Shown one piece after another: positions 28,111-41,348 of a stretch of DNA of 64,000 bases. Within the stretch, counting starts at the first letter, position 1. Each line of letters starts with the position of its first letter. A program made the position numbers and the translations under genes. The notes beneath the pieces are model-generated. The model saw only the letters and a program-made list of their open reading frames with translations, had not been told where the DNA came from and made no database searches. The stretch spans positions 248,001 through 312,000 of the forward strand of contig DATLJD010000008.1 in the NCBI GenBank assembly GCA_035539135.1. Reading direction: 5' to 3'. This DNA is from JABFWF01 sp035539135. GTDB lineage: Bacteria > Pseudomonadota > Gammaproteobacteria > Xanthomonadales > Xanthomonadaceae.

Positions 28111-28923
28111 TCAGCGTTGGCAGCGGCCGCACCAGACCGTGGTGCGCTGGCCGATCGCCGCCTGCTTCAGGGGCCGGCCGCAGCGCGGGCAGGGTTCGCC
28201 GCCGCGGCCATAGGCCGCCAGTTCCTGCTCGAAGTATCCGGGCGCGCCGTCCGGGGCGAGGAAGTCGCGCAGGGTGGTGCCACCACGGACGATCGCCTGG
28301 GCGAGGATCGCCTTCACCGCGTCGGCGAGCGCGGTGTAGCGCTCGCGCGAGACCCGCCCGGCCGCGCGCAGCGGCGAGATGCCGGCGGCGAACAACGCCT
28401 CCGCGGCGTAGATGTTGCCGACCCCGACCACCACCGCCTGGTCCATCAGGAAGGCCTTCACCGGCGCCTGGCGGCCGCGGCTGCGGGCGAACAGGTAGTC
28501 GCCGTCGAAGCGATCGGACAGCGGCTCGGGGCCGAGCCCGCGCAGCAGCGGGTGGGTCTCGCCCGGGGGTTGCCAGAGCAGGCAGCCGAACCGGCGCGGA
28601 TCGTTGAAGCGCAGCACGCGGCCGCCCTCGAGCGCGAGGTCGACGTGGTCGTGGGCGGCCACGGGGGTGTCCGGCGCCAGCACGCGCAGGCTGCCGGACA
28701 TGCCCAGGTGCAGCAGCGCGCTGCCCGCGCGGGTATCGAGCAGCAGGTATTTCGCCCGGCGGCGCACGGCGTCGATGCGCTCGCCCGGCAGCAGCGCGGA
28801 CACCTCCGGCGGGATCGGCCAGCGCAGGTCCGGGCGCCGCAGCACGACCGCGCGCACGCGCCGGCCCTCGACGTGCGGGGCGAGGCCGCGGCGGGTGGTT
28901 TCGACTTCGGGCAGTTCGGGCAT
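28111..28923 (-). CDS. mutM: Formamidopyrimidine-DNA glycosylase
   Basis: 270 residues. It excises 8-oxoguanine and related oxidised purines. It starts with the invariant MPELPEVET (catalytic Pro2, Glu3). It has LLHLGMSGSLRV, NDPRRFGCLLW, VVVGVGNIYAAEALF, and a complete C-terminal zinc finger CPRCG...CGRCQR. Its neighbours do not suggest an operon. Confidence 0.97.
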   Translation of the reverse strand: MPELPEVETTRRGLAPHVEGRRVRAVVLRRPDLRWPIPPEVSALLPGERIDAVRRRAKYLLLDTRAGSALLHLGMSGSLRVLAPDTPVAAHDHVDLALEGGRVLRFNDPRRFGCLLWQPPGETHPLLRGLGPEPLSDRFDGDYLFARSRGRQAPVKAFLMDQAVVVGVGNIYAAEALFAAGISPLRAAGRVSRERYTALADAVKAILAQAIVRGGTTLRDFLAPDGAPGYFEQELAAYGRGGEPCPRCGRPLKQAAIGQRTTVWCGRCQR

Positions 28924-29130
28924 GCGCGGTCTCGGCGGCGGCTCGTGCCTCGCGGGCCGCGCGCGACGTGGCGAGCGGCACCGCCAGCTTAAACGGCCGG
29001 CCCGTCACGATTCGCGGTCACGGCTGAATGGCGCCGGCAAACGTGCCGGCGTTCACCGTGCGCGCGCGCGAAGCTGTCATCATGGCGACCGGGCCCCACA
29101 GGCCCGTTGTTTCGTTCGTCCGGAGTCCCG

Positions 29131-30339
29131 ATGCCCGCGTCCCTGCTCGATTTCCTCGCCGGCGGCCTGTTCCAGGCCGGCTGGGTCACCCTGCTCGTCT
29201 ACTTCCTCGCCGCGACCCAGCTGACCATCTTCTCGGTCACCCTGTACCTGCATCGCAGCCAGGCGCACCGCGGCGTCGACTTCCACCCGGCGATCGCCCA
29301 CGTGTTCCGCTTCTGGACCTGGCTGACCACCTCGATGATCACCCGCGAGTGGGTCGCGATCCACCGCAAGCACCACGCCAAGTGCGAGACCGCCGAGGAT
29401 CCGCACAGCCCGATGCACAAGGGCATCCGCACCGTGTTCTGGCGCGGCGTGGAGCTGTATCGCGAAGCGCGCTGGCAGCGCGAGGACATCGAGAAGTACG
29501 GCAAGGGCTGCCCGGACGACTGGATCGAGCGCCACCTCTACACGCCGCACGCGACCATGGGCCCGACCCTGTTGCTGTTTCTCAGCTTCGCCCTGTTCGG
29601 TTTCTGGGGCATCGCGATCTGGGCGATCCAGATGGCGTGGATCCCGTTCTGGGCGGCCGGCGTGGTCAACGGTCTCGGCCACTGGTGGGGCTACCGCAAC
29701 TTCGAGACCGACGACACCGCGACCAACCTGACGCCGTGGGCGGTGTGGATCGGCGGCGAGGAGTTGCACAACAACCACCACGCGTTCCCGTCGTCGGCGA
29801 AGTTCGCGCTGCGCCGCTTCGAGTTCGACATCGGCTGGACGGTGATCCGCGGACTGCAGGCACTCGGCCTGGCTAGGGTGCTGCGCGTCGCGCCGAAACT
29901 CGACGTGCGCCCGAACATCAGCGTGCCGGATGCCGACACCCTGAAGGCGCTGCTGGCGGTACGCTTCCAGGCGATGACCGATTTCCAGCGCAAAGTGCTC
30001 AAGCCGGCGCTGCGCGAGGAAGCGGCCGCCGCGGGCGCCAGGCTGCGCGCGCTGCTGCCGCGCAAGCTGCGCCGCGGCCTGGCCGACGACGGCCGCTGGC
30101 TCAAGCCCGACGCGCGCGCCCAGCTGCACAGCTGGGTGGCCCAGCGTCCGCGCATCCGCGCCCTGATGGAACACCGCGCGCGCCTGGCGGCGGTCCTCGA
30201 GGCGCGCAGCCACAACTCCAGCGACACACTGCACGCGCTGCAGGCCTGGTGCCACGAGGCCGAGGCCAGCGGGATCCGCGCGCTGCAGGACTTCTCGGCC
30301 CGGCTGAAGGGCTATTCGCTGCGCGCCGCGCACGCGTGA
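29131..30339 (+). CDS. Acyl-lipid fatty acid desaturase (delta-9 type)
   Basis: 402 residues with four to five membrane segments. The three histidine boxes of integral membrane desaturases are present: HRSQAHR, HRKHH and HNNHH (in GEELHNNHHAFPSSAKF). It probably adds a cis double bond to membrane acyl chains. A roughly 120-residue helical C-terminal extension beyond the catalytic core has no motif I recognise. The ATG at 29131 follows a ribosome binding site (GGAG). Its stop codon overlaps the GTG of the EF-hand gene. Confidence 0.9.
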   Translation: MPASLLDFLAGGLFQAGWVTLLVYFLAATQLTIFSVTLYLHRSQAHRGVDFHPAIAHVFRFWTWLTTSMITREWVAIHRKHHAKCETAEDPHSPMHKGIRTVFWRGVELYREARWQREDIEKYGKGCPDDWIERHLYTPHATMGPTLLLFLSFALFGFWGIAIWAIQMAWIPFWAAGVVNGLGHWWGYRNFETDDTATNLTPWAVWIGGEELHNNHHAFPSSAKFALRRFEFDIGWTVIRGLQALGLARVLRVAPKLDVRPNISVPDADTLKALLAVRFQAMTDFQRKVLKPALREEAAAAGARLRALLPRKLRRGLADDGRWLKPDARAQLHSWVAQRPRIRALMEHRARLAAVLEARSHNSSDTLHALQAWCHEAEASGIRALQDFSARLKGYSLRAAHA

Positions 30340-30713
30340 TCCCGACCACGCGCGATGCGACGAAGCCCGGCCGGCGACGGCCGGGCTTTTTGCCGTCCGC
30401 GACCGTCGCCCTGGCATGTGCCCTGCCCGCCGCCGCGCAGGTCGCCGACAGCGCGGGCTATCTCGCGCGGATGGACGCCGACCGGAACGGCCTTGTGTCG
30501 CTGGGCGAATACCAGGACTGGATGAGCTATGCCTTCGACGCCATGGACCGGGATGGCGACGGCGTGCTCGTGCCGGCCGAGCAGCCGGGGGGGCGCGGCG
30601 CGCCGCTGACCCGCGCCGCGCACCGCGACCGCCTGGCCGAGGTCTTTGCCCGCCAGGACCGCAACCACGACGGCAGCCTGGACGCACGCGAGCTCGCGGC
30701 GCCGCCGCGCTGA
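30336..30713 (+). CDS. Exported EF-hand calcium-binding protein
   Basis: 125 residues from a GTG overlapping the desaturase stop (GTGA). The N-terminal 35 residues would form a signal peptide with an RRR-containing n-region and cleavage after LACALPAAAQ. Three EF-hand loops follow: DADRNGLVSLGE, DRDGDGVLVPAE and DRNHDGSLDARE. A rho-independent terminator for the desaturase lies inside the first 20 codons. An alternative TTG start at 30390, just after it, would give a short signal peptide. The start is therefore uncertain; the EF-hand domain is clear. Confidence 0.7.
   Translation: MIPTTRDATKPGRRRPGFLPSATVALACALPAAAQVADSAGYLARMDADRNGLVSLGEYQDWMSYAFDAMDRDGDGVLVPAEQPGGRGAPLTRAAHRDRLAEVFARQDRNHDGSLDARELAAPPR
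30363..30391 (+). terminator. Rho-independent terminator after the desaturase gene
   Basis: A perfect 10-base stem AAGCCCGGCC/GGCCGGGCTT with loop GGCGAC, followed by five T. It lies 24 bases after the desaturase stop and within the first codons of the overlapping EF-hand reading frame. Confidence 0.8.
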
Positions 30714-30818
30714 GGCGGCGCCCACCCCGCGCGGGCATGCCGCGGACGGCATCCGCGCTTCGCCAATGCGCCGGTGCTGGTGCAGACTGAAGGCAATTCC
30801 GTTGGCCGGAGAGCCGCC

Positions 30819-32789
<1,971 letters not shown>

Positions 32790-32805
32790 ATCCCGACGCC
32801 CGCGC

Positions 32806-32833
32806 AAAAAAAGAGCCGCCCGGTGGGCGGCTC
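32806..32833 (-). terminator. Rho-independent terminator of the tonB-exb cluster
   Basis: On the minus strand, a 9-base stem GAGCCGCCC/GGGCGGCTC with a 3-base loop is followed by TTTTTTT. It lies 41 bases beyond the stop of the last exbD gene. On the plus strand (after acs) there is no T run. Confidence 0.85.
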
Positions 32834-32873
32834 GAACAGGTAAGCGTCGTGGGGCGCGTCGCGCCATGCTGCG

Positions 32874-33287
32874 TTACTTCTTGACGAATCCGATCTTCTG
32901 CATCTGCGCGTTGCGGGCGGTCGCGAGCACCTTCGCCAGCACCCCGTAATCGGCGTCGGCGTTGGTGTCGATCTCCAGCGTCGGCTGGTTGGTCGGGTCG
33001 CGCTCGACCTCGGCCTCCATCAGGTCACGCAGCGAGGACATCGGGGTCGGGCTGTTGTTCCAGTAGACCGTGCCCGACGCGTCGATGCGCAGCTTGATCG
33101 GTTCCGGCGGATCCTTCTTCGGCGGTTCCAGGTTGCGGTTGGGCTGCGGCAGGTCGATGTCGATCGGGTAGGACAGGATCGGCGCGGTCACCATGAAGAT
33201 GATCAGCAGCACCAGCATCACGTCCACGAGGGGCGTGACGTTGATGTCGGCCATCGGGCCGCCGCCCGAGTTGGTACTGAATGCCAT
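32874..33287 (-). CDS. Biopolymer transport protein ExbD (second copy)
   Basis: 137 residues. One membrane helix lies near the N-terminus, in ADINVTPLVDVMLVLLIIFMVTAPILS. The conserved membrane Asp is in PLVDVML, as required for proton-driven energisation of TonB. The periplasmic domain follows. It is 11 bases behind the first exbD and about half identical to it. Two adjacent ExbD genes after exbB are typical of the Xanthomonas tonB cluster; the second is often dispensable for iron uptake but needed in specific conditions. Confidence 0.92.
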   Translation of the reverse strand: MAFSTNSGGGPMADINVTPLVDVMLVLLIIFMVTAPILSYPIDIDLPQPNRNLEPPKKDPPEPIKLRIDASGTVYWNNSPTPMSSLRDLMEAEVERDPTNQPTLEIDTNADADYGVLAKVLATARNAQMQKIGFVKK

Positions 33288-33298
33288 GTGCGTGCTCC

Positions 33299-33724
33299 TC
33301 AGTGCGGCCGTTCTTTGGTGGCGACGAAGCCGACCTTGCGGATGCCCTGGGCCTGGGCGGTGTCGACCACGCGCTGGATCGCGCTGTACTTGGTGGTCTC
33401 GTCGCCCCGGATGTTGACCGCGGGCTGCGGGGTCTTCTGCGCCTCGACCCCGAGCTGGCTTTCCAGCAGCTCCGGCGTGACCGGCTGGTCGTTCCAGTAC
33501 AGCTTGCCGTCCTCAGTCACCGTGACGGTGACCGGCGGTGCCGGCGGGACCTTCTCGTCGCGACGCTCGAGGTTGGCCTGCGGCAGCTCAACCTTGATCT
33601 TGTGCGACATCAGCGGCGCCGTGATCATGAAGATGATGAGCAGGACCAGCATCACGTCCACGAGGGGCGTGACGTTGATCTCCGACATCGGGGCGCCGCT
33701 TTCGTTGCCAGAACTGAAGGCCAT
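33299..33724 (-). CDS. exbD: Biopolymer transport protein ExbD (first copy)
   Basis: 141 residues. The N-terminal helix SEINVTPLVDVMLVLLIIFMITAPLMS carries the proton-path Asp. A periplasmic domain (about 45-140) follows, containing NIRGDETTKYSAIQRVVDTAQAQGIRKVGFVA. With ExbB it forms the motor that energises TonB. It lies 36 bases behind exbB. Confidence 0.94.
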   Translation of the reverse strand: MAFSSGNESGAPMSEINVTPLVDVMLVLLIIFMITAPLMSHKIKVELPQANLERRDEKVPPAPPVTVTVTEDGKLYWNDQPVTPELLESQLGVEAQKTPQPAVNIRGDETTKYSAIQRVVDTAQAQGIRKVGFVATKERPH

Positions 33725-33760
33725 GGGCCGGACTCCGTGGTGCTATCGAACGGCGGCGAC

Positions 33761-34534
33761 TTAGTGCTTGCCGTGGGTTTCGCCCACGCGCGCGCCGGTC
33801 GCGAAGAAATCGTGCAGGTCGTGCGCGAAGGTGTCGAACTTGTTGTAGGTCACGCGGTTCAGGCGGACGAAGAAGTTGTACGCCAGCACCGCGGGGATCG
33901 CCGTGAGGAGGCCGAGGGCGGTCATGATCAGCGCCTCGCCGACCGGGCCGGCGACCGCGTCGATCGACGCCTGGCCGGTGGCACCGATCTTGATCAGCGC
34001 GCTGTAGATGCCCCACACGGTGCCGAGCAGGCCGACGAACGGCGCGGTCGAACCGACGGTGGCGAGGATGGTCAGGCCCGACTCGAGCCGCATCGACTCG
34101 CGGGTGACGGCCTGGCGCAGCGCGCGGTCGACGAACTCGGAGCGGTTCAGCGACTCGACCAGGCGCGAGCCCTCGTGGCGCTGGTGGTGGGCGGCGGCCT
34201 GGGCGGCGTCGAGCGCGATCTTGGAGAACGGCTCGCTCTTGGGCTGCTCTTCCATGTAGCGGATCGAGTCCTGCGCGTTCGGGGTTTCCCAGAACGTCGA
34301 GATCACCCGGTCCGCGCCGCGGCGGAGCGACACGTTCTTGAAGAAGTTGATGACGATCCAGTAGACCGACATGGCCGACATGATCGTCAGCGTGATCAGC
34401 ACGACCCAGGACATCGCATAGCCACTGGGGTCCTGCATCATTTCCTGGAGCAGATGGTCGACGCCCATCTGCGTCAGGGCGGACGCGGCGTTGCCCCCGG
34501 CAGCAGCGGCGGCGTTGGTGGTTTCCTGCAGCAT
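33761..34534 (-). CDS. exbB: TonB-system energiser ExbB (MotA/TolQ/ExbB family)
   Basis: 257 residues with three membrane helices: about 40-62, and the pair in LTILATVGSTAPFVGLLGTVWGIYSALIKIG and AGPVGEALIMTALGLLTAIPAVLAYNFFVRL. The last is the classical ExbB/TolQ signature. The N-terminus is Ala-rich and would be periplasmic. It forms the pentameric proton channel around ExbD. It follows tonB by 90 bases. Confidence 0.95.
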   Translation of the reverse strand: MLQETTNAAAAAGGNAASALTQMGVDHLLQEMMQDPSGYAMSWVVLITLTIMSAMSVYWIVINFFKNVSLRRGADRVISTFWETPNAQDSIRYMEEQPKSEPFSKIALDAAQAAAHHQRHEGSRLVESLNRSEFVDRALRQAVTRESMRLESGLTILATVGSTAPFVGLLGTVWGIYSALIKIGATGQASIDAVAGPVGEALIMTALGLLTAIPAVLAYNFFVRLNRVTYNKFDTFAHDLHDFFATGARVGETHGKH

Positions 34535-34624
34535 GACGCTTACCTTTTGTAGTGGATTGTGTGAGGCGGGATTGCAAAGTGGCGGGCTTGCGGCTCCCGC
34601 CTGTTCAACTTCGACGCTTCTGTA

Positions 34625-35290
<666 letters not shown>

Positions 35291-35378
35291 GCAGGGGGAA
35301 CTCGGGAGTGGTGCCGGGCGCACGGGACGCCACGGATGATGTCAAGCCGCGACCCTTGGCGGCCACGGAATTTCCAAG

Positions 35379-35407
35379 CTTATACCAATCAGGCGGGCGT
35401 GTACCAA
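35379..35407 (-). promoter_or_regulatory. Probable sigma-70 promoter of tonB
   Basis: On the minus strand TTGGTA (-35) and TATAAG (-10) are separated by exactly 17 bases, about 90 bases upstream of the tonB ATG and just below the stop of the upstream TPR gene. No clear Fur box was recognised beside it. Confidence 0.5.
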
Positions 35408-35422
35408 CCGCTCGGCGGCGAC

Positions 35423-36517
35423 TTATTTGCCCTTCCTGGCGATGATCTTCCGGGCGTCGGCAGGATTCTTGACGCCCTTGTCCAGCGCCTGCTGCGCCGC
35501 TGCCTTGGCTTCGGCCAACCGCCCCTCGTTGCTCAGCACGCGCGCGAGGTTGAGCGCGGGCTCGCCGTTGTCGGCGATCGGCACCGCCTTGCGGTACATC
35601 TCGATCGCGGTCTTGGTGTCGCCGTCGGCGTAGGCGTTCTGAGCGAGGATGACGTAGGCGTTGGCGAGCTTGTCGTCCTGCGCGATCTTGCCGTTGGCGA
35701 GGCCTTCCTCGATCGTCGCCAGCGCCCCCTTGTTGTCGCCCGCGCTGAGTTGGCCGACGTACAGGCCGCGGTAGCCCTGCGCGTCGAGCCCGCCCTTGGC
35801 CTTGGCGTCCATCAGCAGCGCGTTCGCCTTGTCGAACTGCTGGGACTGCTGGTACATGGCCACGGCGTTCATCAGCGCCTTGGTGTCGGTCGGATCCTTG
35901 CGCCAGGACTGCTCGAACAGCGACCCCGCCTGGTCCGGCTTGTCCATGTTGGCGAGCATCGAGCCGCGCAGGTCGGCGGTCTCGGCCGGGTCGACACCGG
36001 TCTCCGCGACGTAGCGGTCGAGCGTGGCCAGCGCCTCGGGATACTTGCCGAGCTGGTACTGGGTGATCGCCAGGTTGTACATCACCTGGAAGTGCTGGTC
36101 GTTGCCGAGGCCGTTGGCCTCGATCGCCTTGGCGAAGTCGGCGGCGGCCTTGGCGTTGTCGCCGGATTCGGCCGCGGCGGTCGCCGCGAGCTGGTAGGCG
36201 AAGCTCTGCTCGTAGGCGTTGTCGCTGGAGCCGGCGAGCGCCTCGGCGCGCGCGATCGTCTCCGGGTAGTTCTTCGCCTGGTACAGCTCGACGATCGCGT
36301 TGAGTTCCTTGCCGCCCTTCTTGGTCGCCTGCTGGTCCGGCGATTCGCGCTTGGCGTTGGGGAACTTCGCTTCGGGCTGCGCTTCCTGCTTCTGGTGCTT
36401 GCGCGCGGCGCGCTCGGCGGGATCGTAGCGGCCGACCTGGGCCGCGGCATCGACCGCGTTCAGTCCGAGGACCGCCGCGAGGACGGCAACCGCGAGTCGG
36501 GAAGCGCGAATGTTCAT
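35423..36517 (-). CDS. Exported tetratricopeptide-repeat protein
   Basis: 364 residues with a signal peptide (RLAVAVLAAVLGLNAVDAAAQ) and about seven TPR-like helical pairs from about 70 to 355, for example ALATLDRYVAETGVDPAETADLRGSMLANMDKPDQAGSLFEQSWRKDPTDTKALMNAVAMYQQ. It is Lys-rich at both ends. Probably a periplasmic scaffold. Its place directly before tonB-exbBD suggests, but does not prove, a link to envelope transport. Confidence 0.8.
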   Translation of the reverse strand: MNIRASRLAVAVLAAVLGLNAVDAAAQVGRYDPAERAARKHQKQEAQPEAKFPNAKRESPDQQATKKGGKELNAIVELYQAKNYPETIARAEALAGSSDNAYEQSFAYQLAATAAAESGDNAKAAADFAKAIEANGLGNDQHFQVMYNLAITQYQLGKYPEALATLDRYVAETGVDPAETADLRGSMLANMDKPDQAGSLFEQSWRKDPTDTKALMNAVAMYQQSQQFDKANALLMDAKAKGGLDAQGYRGLYVGQLSAGDNKGALATIEEGLANGKIAQDDKLANAYVILAQNAYADGDTKTAIEMYRKAVPIADNGEPALNLARVLSNEGRLAEAKAAAQQALDKGVKNPADARKIIARKGK

Positions 36518-36623
36518 GGATCTGACCTGCTGCCGGGGTGGGGTCCGGCGTGTGGGGCCGTCACGCTAGCAGAAAAATGCCGGGGACGTGAATGCCCTTC
36601 ACGCGTTCGTGACGAGGGTCGCG

Positions 36624-37430
36624 CTAGCCGCAGCGCGGGCGGCGGCCGGCGGCGGCGGCCTGTTCGTAGGCGGGAACCAGCGCGGCCGCACGGCTGCGCA
36701 ACTCGCCGATACGACTCTGGGGATCGGGGTGGGTCGATAGCCATTCGGGCGGGCGGCTGCCGCCGGCGGCGATCATGTTCTGCCACAGATCGACCGCCTG
36801 GCGCGGGTCGAAGCCTGCCTGGGCCATGAGTTGCTGGCCGACGATGTCGGCTTCCGCCTCCTGCGTGCGCGAGCCCGGCAGCAGCCACCCGGTCTGGGCG
36901 AGGATGCTCCCGCCCTGCACCGCCGCGTTGGCAGCGCCTTCGCCGTAGCGGGATCCGAGCAGCGCGCCGAGCAGTTGCAGCGCACCTTGCGCGCCCGCTT
37001 GCCGGGTCAGGCGCTCCTCGTGATGGCGCGAGACGACGTGCCCGATCTCATGGGCGACGACCGCGGCCAGCTGGTCCTGGTTCTTCGCCACCTTGAAGAT
37101 GCCGGTATAGAGGCCGACCTTGCCGCCCGGCAGGGCGAAGGCGTTGGGCTCGTCGTTGACGAACAACGCGGTATCCCAGCCGCCCTCGCGCCACTGCGCC
37201 GGCAGCTCGCGCACCAGTGCGCCGACCACGCAGCGCACGTAGGCGGTCTGGCGCGCATCGGTGCTCTGCGGCGTCTTCGCCTTGATCTCGTTGAAGGCCT
37301 GCAGGCCGAGCTGGTCGAGCTGCTCCTGCGACACCGCGCCGACGTACTGGGTGCGCCCGGTCGGCGAGGTGGTGGTCGCGCAGGCGCTGGCGGCGAGCGC
37401 GATGACGAGGCCAAGCAGCAGGGGTTTCAT
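36624..37430 (-). CDS. M48 family metallopeptidase lipoprotein
   Basis: 268 residues. The lipoprotein signal ends ALAASAC (Cys17). The zinc motif is VVAHEIGHVVSRHHEE (HExxH, 127-131), with the third ligand in SRTQEAEADIVGQQLM. NDEPNAFALPGGKVGLYTGIF is the usual pre-motif strand. The architecture matches LoiP/YggG-type outer-membrane-associated proteases that act in envelope quality control. It is a single gene between gyrB and the TPR gene, as in related Xanthomonadaceae. Confidence 0.9.
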   Translation of the reverse strand: MKPLLLGLVIALAASACATTTSPTGRTQYVGAVSQEQLDQLGLQAFNEIKAKTPQSTDARQTAYVRCVVGALVRELPAQWREGGWDTALFVNDEPNAFALPGGKVGLYTGIFKVAKNQDQLAAVVAHEIGHVVSRHHEERLTRQAGAQGALQLLGALLGSRYGEGAANAAVQGGSILAQTGWLLPGSRTQEAEADIVGQQLMAQAGFDPRQAVDLWQNMIAAGGSRPPEWLSTHPDPQSRIGELRSRAAALVPAYEQAAAAGRRPRCG

Positions 37431-37515
37431 GGGGCGCTCCGCGAGGGAATGCGCCCGTTGTAGGGCCGCCGCCCTGAAGGCGGCGTCAACCGCATTCAGG
37501 GCCTTGGGGCCGGGT

Positions 37516-39978
<2,463 letters not shown>

Positions 39979-40046
39979 GCGGTCGGGGGCTCCGGTGCCG
40001 GGGCCGCCATGGGGACGCGCCGGACACATTAGCTATGGATGCGACC

Positions 40047-40055
40047 AGTATAGCA
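40047..40055 (-). promoter_or_regulatory. Possible extended -10 promoter of gyrB
   Basis: On the minus strand TGCTATACT (extended -10) lies about 70 bases upstream of the gyrB start. No good -35 hexamer is visible at 16-18 bases, as is usual for extended -10 promoters. It would allow gyrB transcription independent of recF. Confidence 0.4.
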
Positions 40056-40096
40056 ACCACGCCGCGTTGACGTGGGCGGCGCGGGCTGTTCCGGCA

Positions 40097-41230
40097 TCAG
40101 CCTTCAGGGCGGAGTTGCCCGTGTTCCACGTGGAACCTCACGAGCGTGCCCGGGGCCAAGTCGTCCAAGGTGGGTGGCGCCTCGGTGCCGGTGACGAACA
40201 ACTGGGCGCCTGTCGCCAGCAGCCATTCCAGCACCCGGCGCTGGTGCCGGCGATCCAGTTCCGAACCCAGGTCGTCCAACGCGACCACCGGCCACCCGCC
40301 CCGCAGGCGTGCGTGATGCTCGGCCTGCGACAGCAACAGCGCCAGCGCGCTGAGTTTCGCCTGGCCGCGCGACAGGGCCTCACGGCCCGGAATCTGGCCG
40401 TACTCGACGCGCCAGTCGGCGCGGTGCGGTCCGACCGTGGTGTAGCCGGCGGCCAGGTCGCGCTCCCGTGCCAGCAGCAAGGCATCGGCCAGCGGCAGTT
40501 CCTCCCTCCGCCACCCGGGCTGGAAACCGAGCCGGGTCGCACCAGCGGCCGGCAGGAAGGCAGCCATCGCGGTTTGCAGCGCGGGCTCCCAACTGGCCAC
40601 GTGCGCCTCCCGGTGGCGAGTGATCGCCTCGCCGGCCTGCGCCAACTCCTGCTCCCACGGTTCCAGCAGGTCCGGCGCCCGTTGCTTGAGCAATACGTTG
40701 CGCTGCTTGAGGGCGCGGGCATAACGCCGCCACAGCGGCAGAAAGTTTGGTTCCACGTGGAACAGACCCCAGTCGAGCAACCGCCGCCGACCGTCGCTGC
40801 CCCCGGTGACGAGCGCGTGGCTACCCGGCTCGAAAGTTACGACTGCCAGGGCAGCACACAGCTCGCCCAGATGGCTGACATCCGCTCCGTCCAGGCGCCC
40901 GCTCCAGCTGCTGCCGCTATGGCGCAGGCCGGCCCTGCGCACACGGCCCGGGGCCAATGGCGGCGGTGGCGCCGGGCGGTTGTCTGCCGCGGCCGGCAGG
41001 CCCTCCTCCCATTCGACGAAGACCTCCAGCCCCGCGGCACCTTGCCGCACCAACCCGTCGCGCACCCTTCCCCGGAAGCTGCGGCCGTAAGCCATCAGGT
41101 GCAGGGCTTCCAGCAGGGTGGTCTTGCCGGCGCCGTTGTCGCCGGTGATGAGGTTGAGGCCGGGACCGGGCGCCAGCTCCGCCTCCACGAAGCGGCGCAT
41201 GTTTGCCAACCGCAGTCGCGTCACCCGCAT
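40097..41230 (-). CDS. recF: DNA replication and repair protein RecF
   Basis: 377 residues. It is an SMC-like ATPase that loads RecA at gaps. It begins MRVTRLRLANMRRFVEAELAPGPGLNLITGDNGAGKTTLLEALHLMAYGRSFR (Walker A). VGPHRADWRVEYG and LSRGQAKLSALALLLSQAEH (signature) follow, then VVALDDLGSELDRRHQ (Walker B). Two parS-type palindromes lie inside the gene. Each is read as Phe-His-Val-Glu: FHVEPN in the middle and FHVEHG near the end. Confidence 0.96.
   Translation of the reverse strand: MRVTRLRLANMRRFVEAELAPGPGLNLITGDNGAGKTTLLEALHLMAYGRSFRGRVRDGLVRQGAAGLEVFVEWEEGLPAAADNRPAPPPPLAPGRVRRAGLRHSGSSWSGRLDGADVSHLGELCAALAVVTFEPGSHALVTGGSDGRRRLLDWGLFHVEPNFLPLWRRYARALKQRNVLLKQRAPDLLEPWEQELAQAGEAITRHREAHVASWEPALQTAMAAFLPAAGATRLGFQPGWRREELPLADALLLARERDLAAGYTTVGPHRADWRVEYGQIPGREALSRGQAKLSALALLLSQAEHHARLRGGWPVVALDDLGSELDRRHQRRVLEWLLATGAQLFVTGTEAPPTLDDLAPGTLVRFHVEHGQLRPEG
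40122..40137 (+). promoter_or_regulatory. parS-type ParB-binding site (1)
   Basis: TGTTCCACGTGGAACC, within the last codons of recF. The palindromic core GTTCCACGTGGAAC is the parS form used by Pseudomonas and relatives, and differs from the Bacillus form by two symmetric bases. Confidence 0.8.
40749..40764 (-). promoter_or_regulatory. parS-type ParB-binding site (2)
   Basis: Read on the minus strand it is TGTTCCACGTGGAACC, identical to site 1 but in the opposite orientation; inside recF. Confidence 0.8.
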
Positions 41231-41279
41231 GGCGGGACTCCCGGCGGCAACGGTCCCGGCGTGCCCCGCGCCAGAAAGC

Positions 41280-41307
41280 AGGACGCCCGGCTTGCACCGG
41301 GCGTCCT
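41280..41307. terminator. Stem-loop between dnaN and recF
   Basis: A perfect 11-base inverted repeat AGGACGCCCGG/CCGGGCGTCCT with a 6-base loop lies between the dnaN stop (41349) and the recF start (41230). On the minus strand it is followed by GCTTTCTGG, only a weak T run. It could be an attenuator that lowers recF expression relative to dnaN. Confidence 0.5.
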
Positions 41308-41311
41308 TGCG

Positions 41312-41327
41312 GGTTCCACGTGGAACC
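41312..41327. promoter_or_regulatory. parS-type ParB-binding site (3)
   Basis: GGTTCCACGTGGAACC, a perfect 16-base palindrome just downstream of dnaN, sharing the 14-base core with the two sites in recF. Confidence 0.8.
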
Positions 41328-41348
41328 GGATTCGACCGACGCCCGCCG

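Noticed and set aside
34540..34620. GGCGGG/CCCGCC inverted repeat between tonB and exbB
   Set aside because: Short stem, long loop and no T run; could be chance in GC-rich DNA.
37463..37500. GCCCTGAA/TTCAGGGC inverted repeat downstream of gyrB
   Set aside because: 8-base stem around a 16-base loop without T run; not convincing as an intrinsic terminator.
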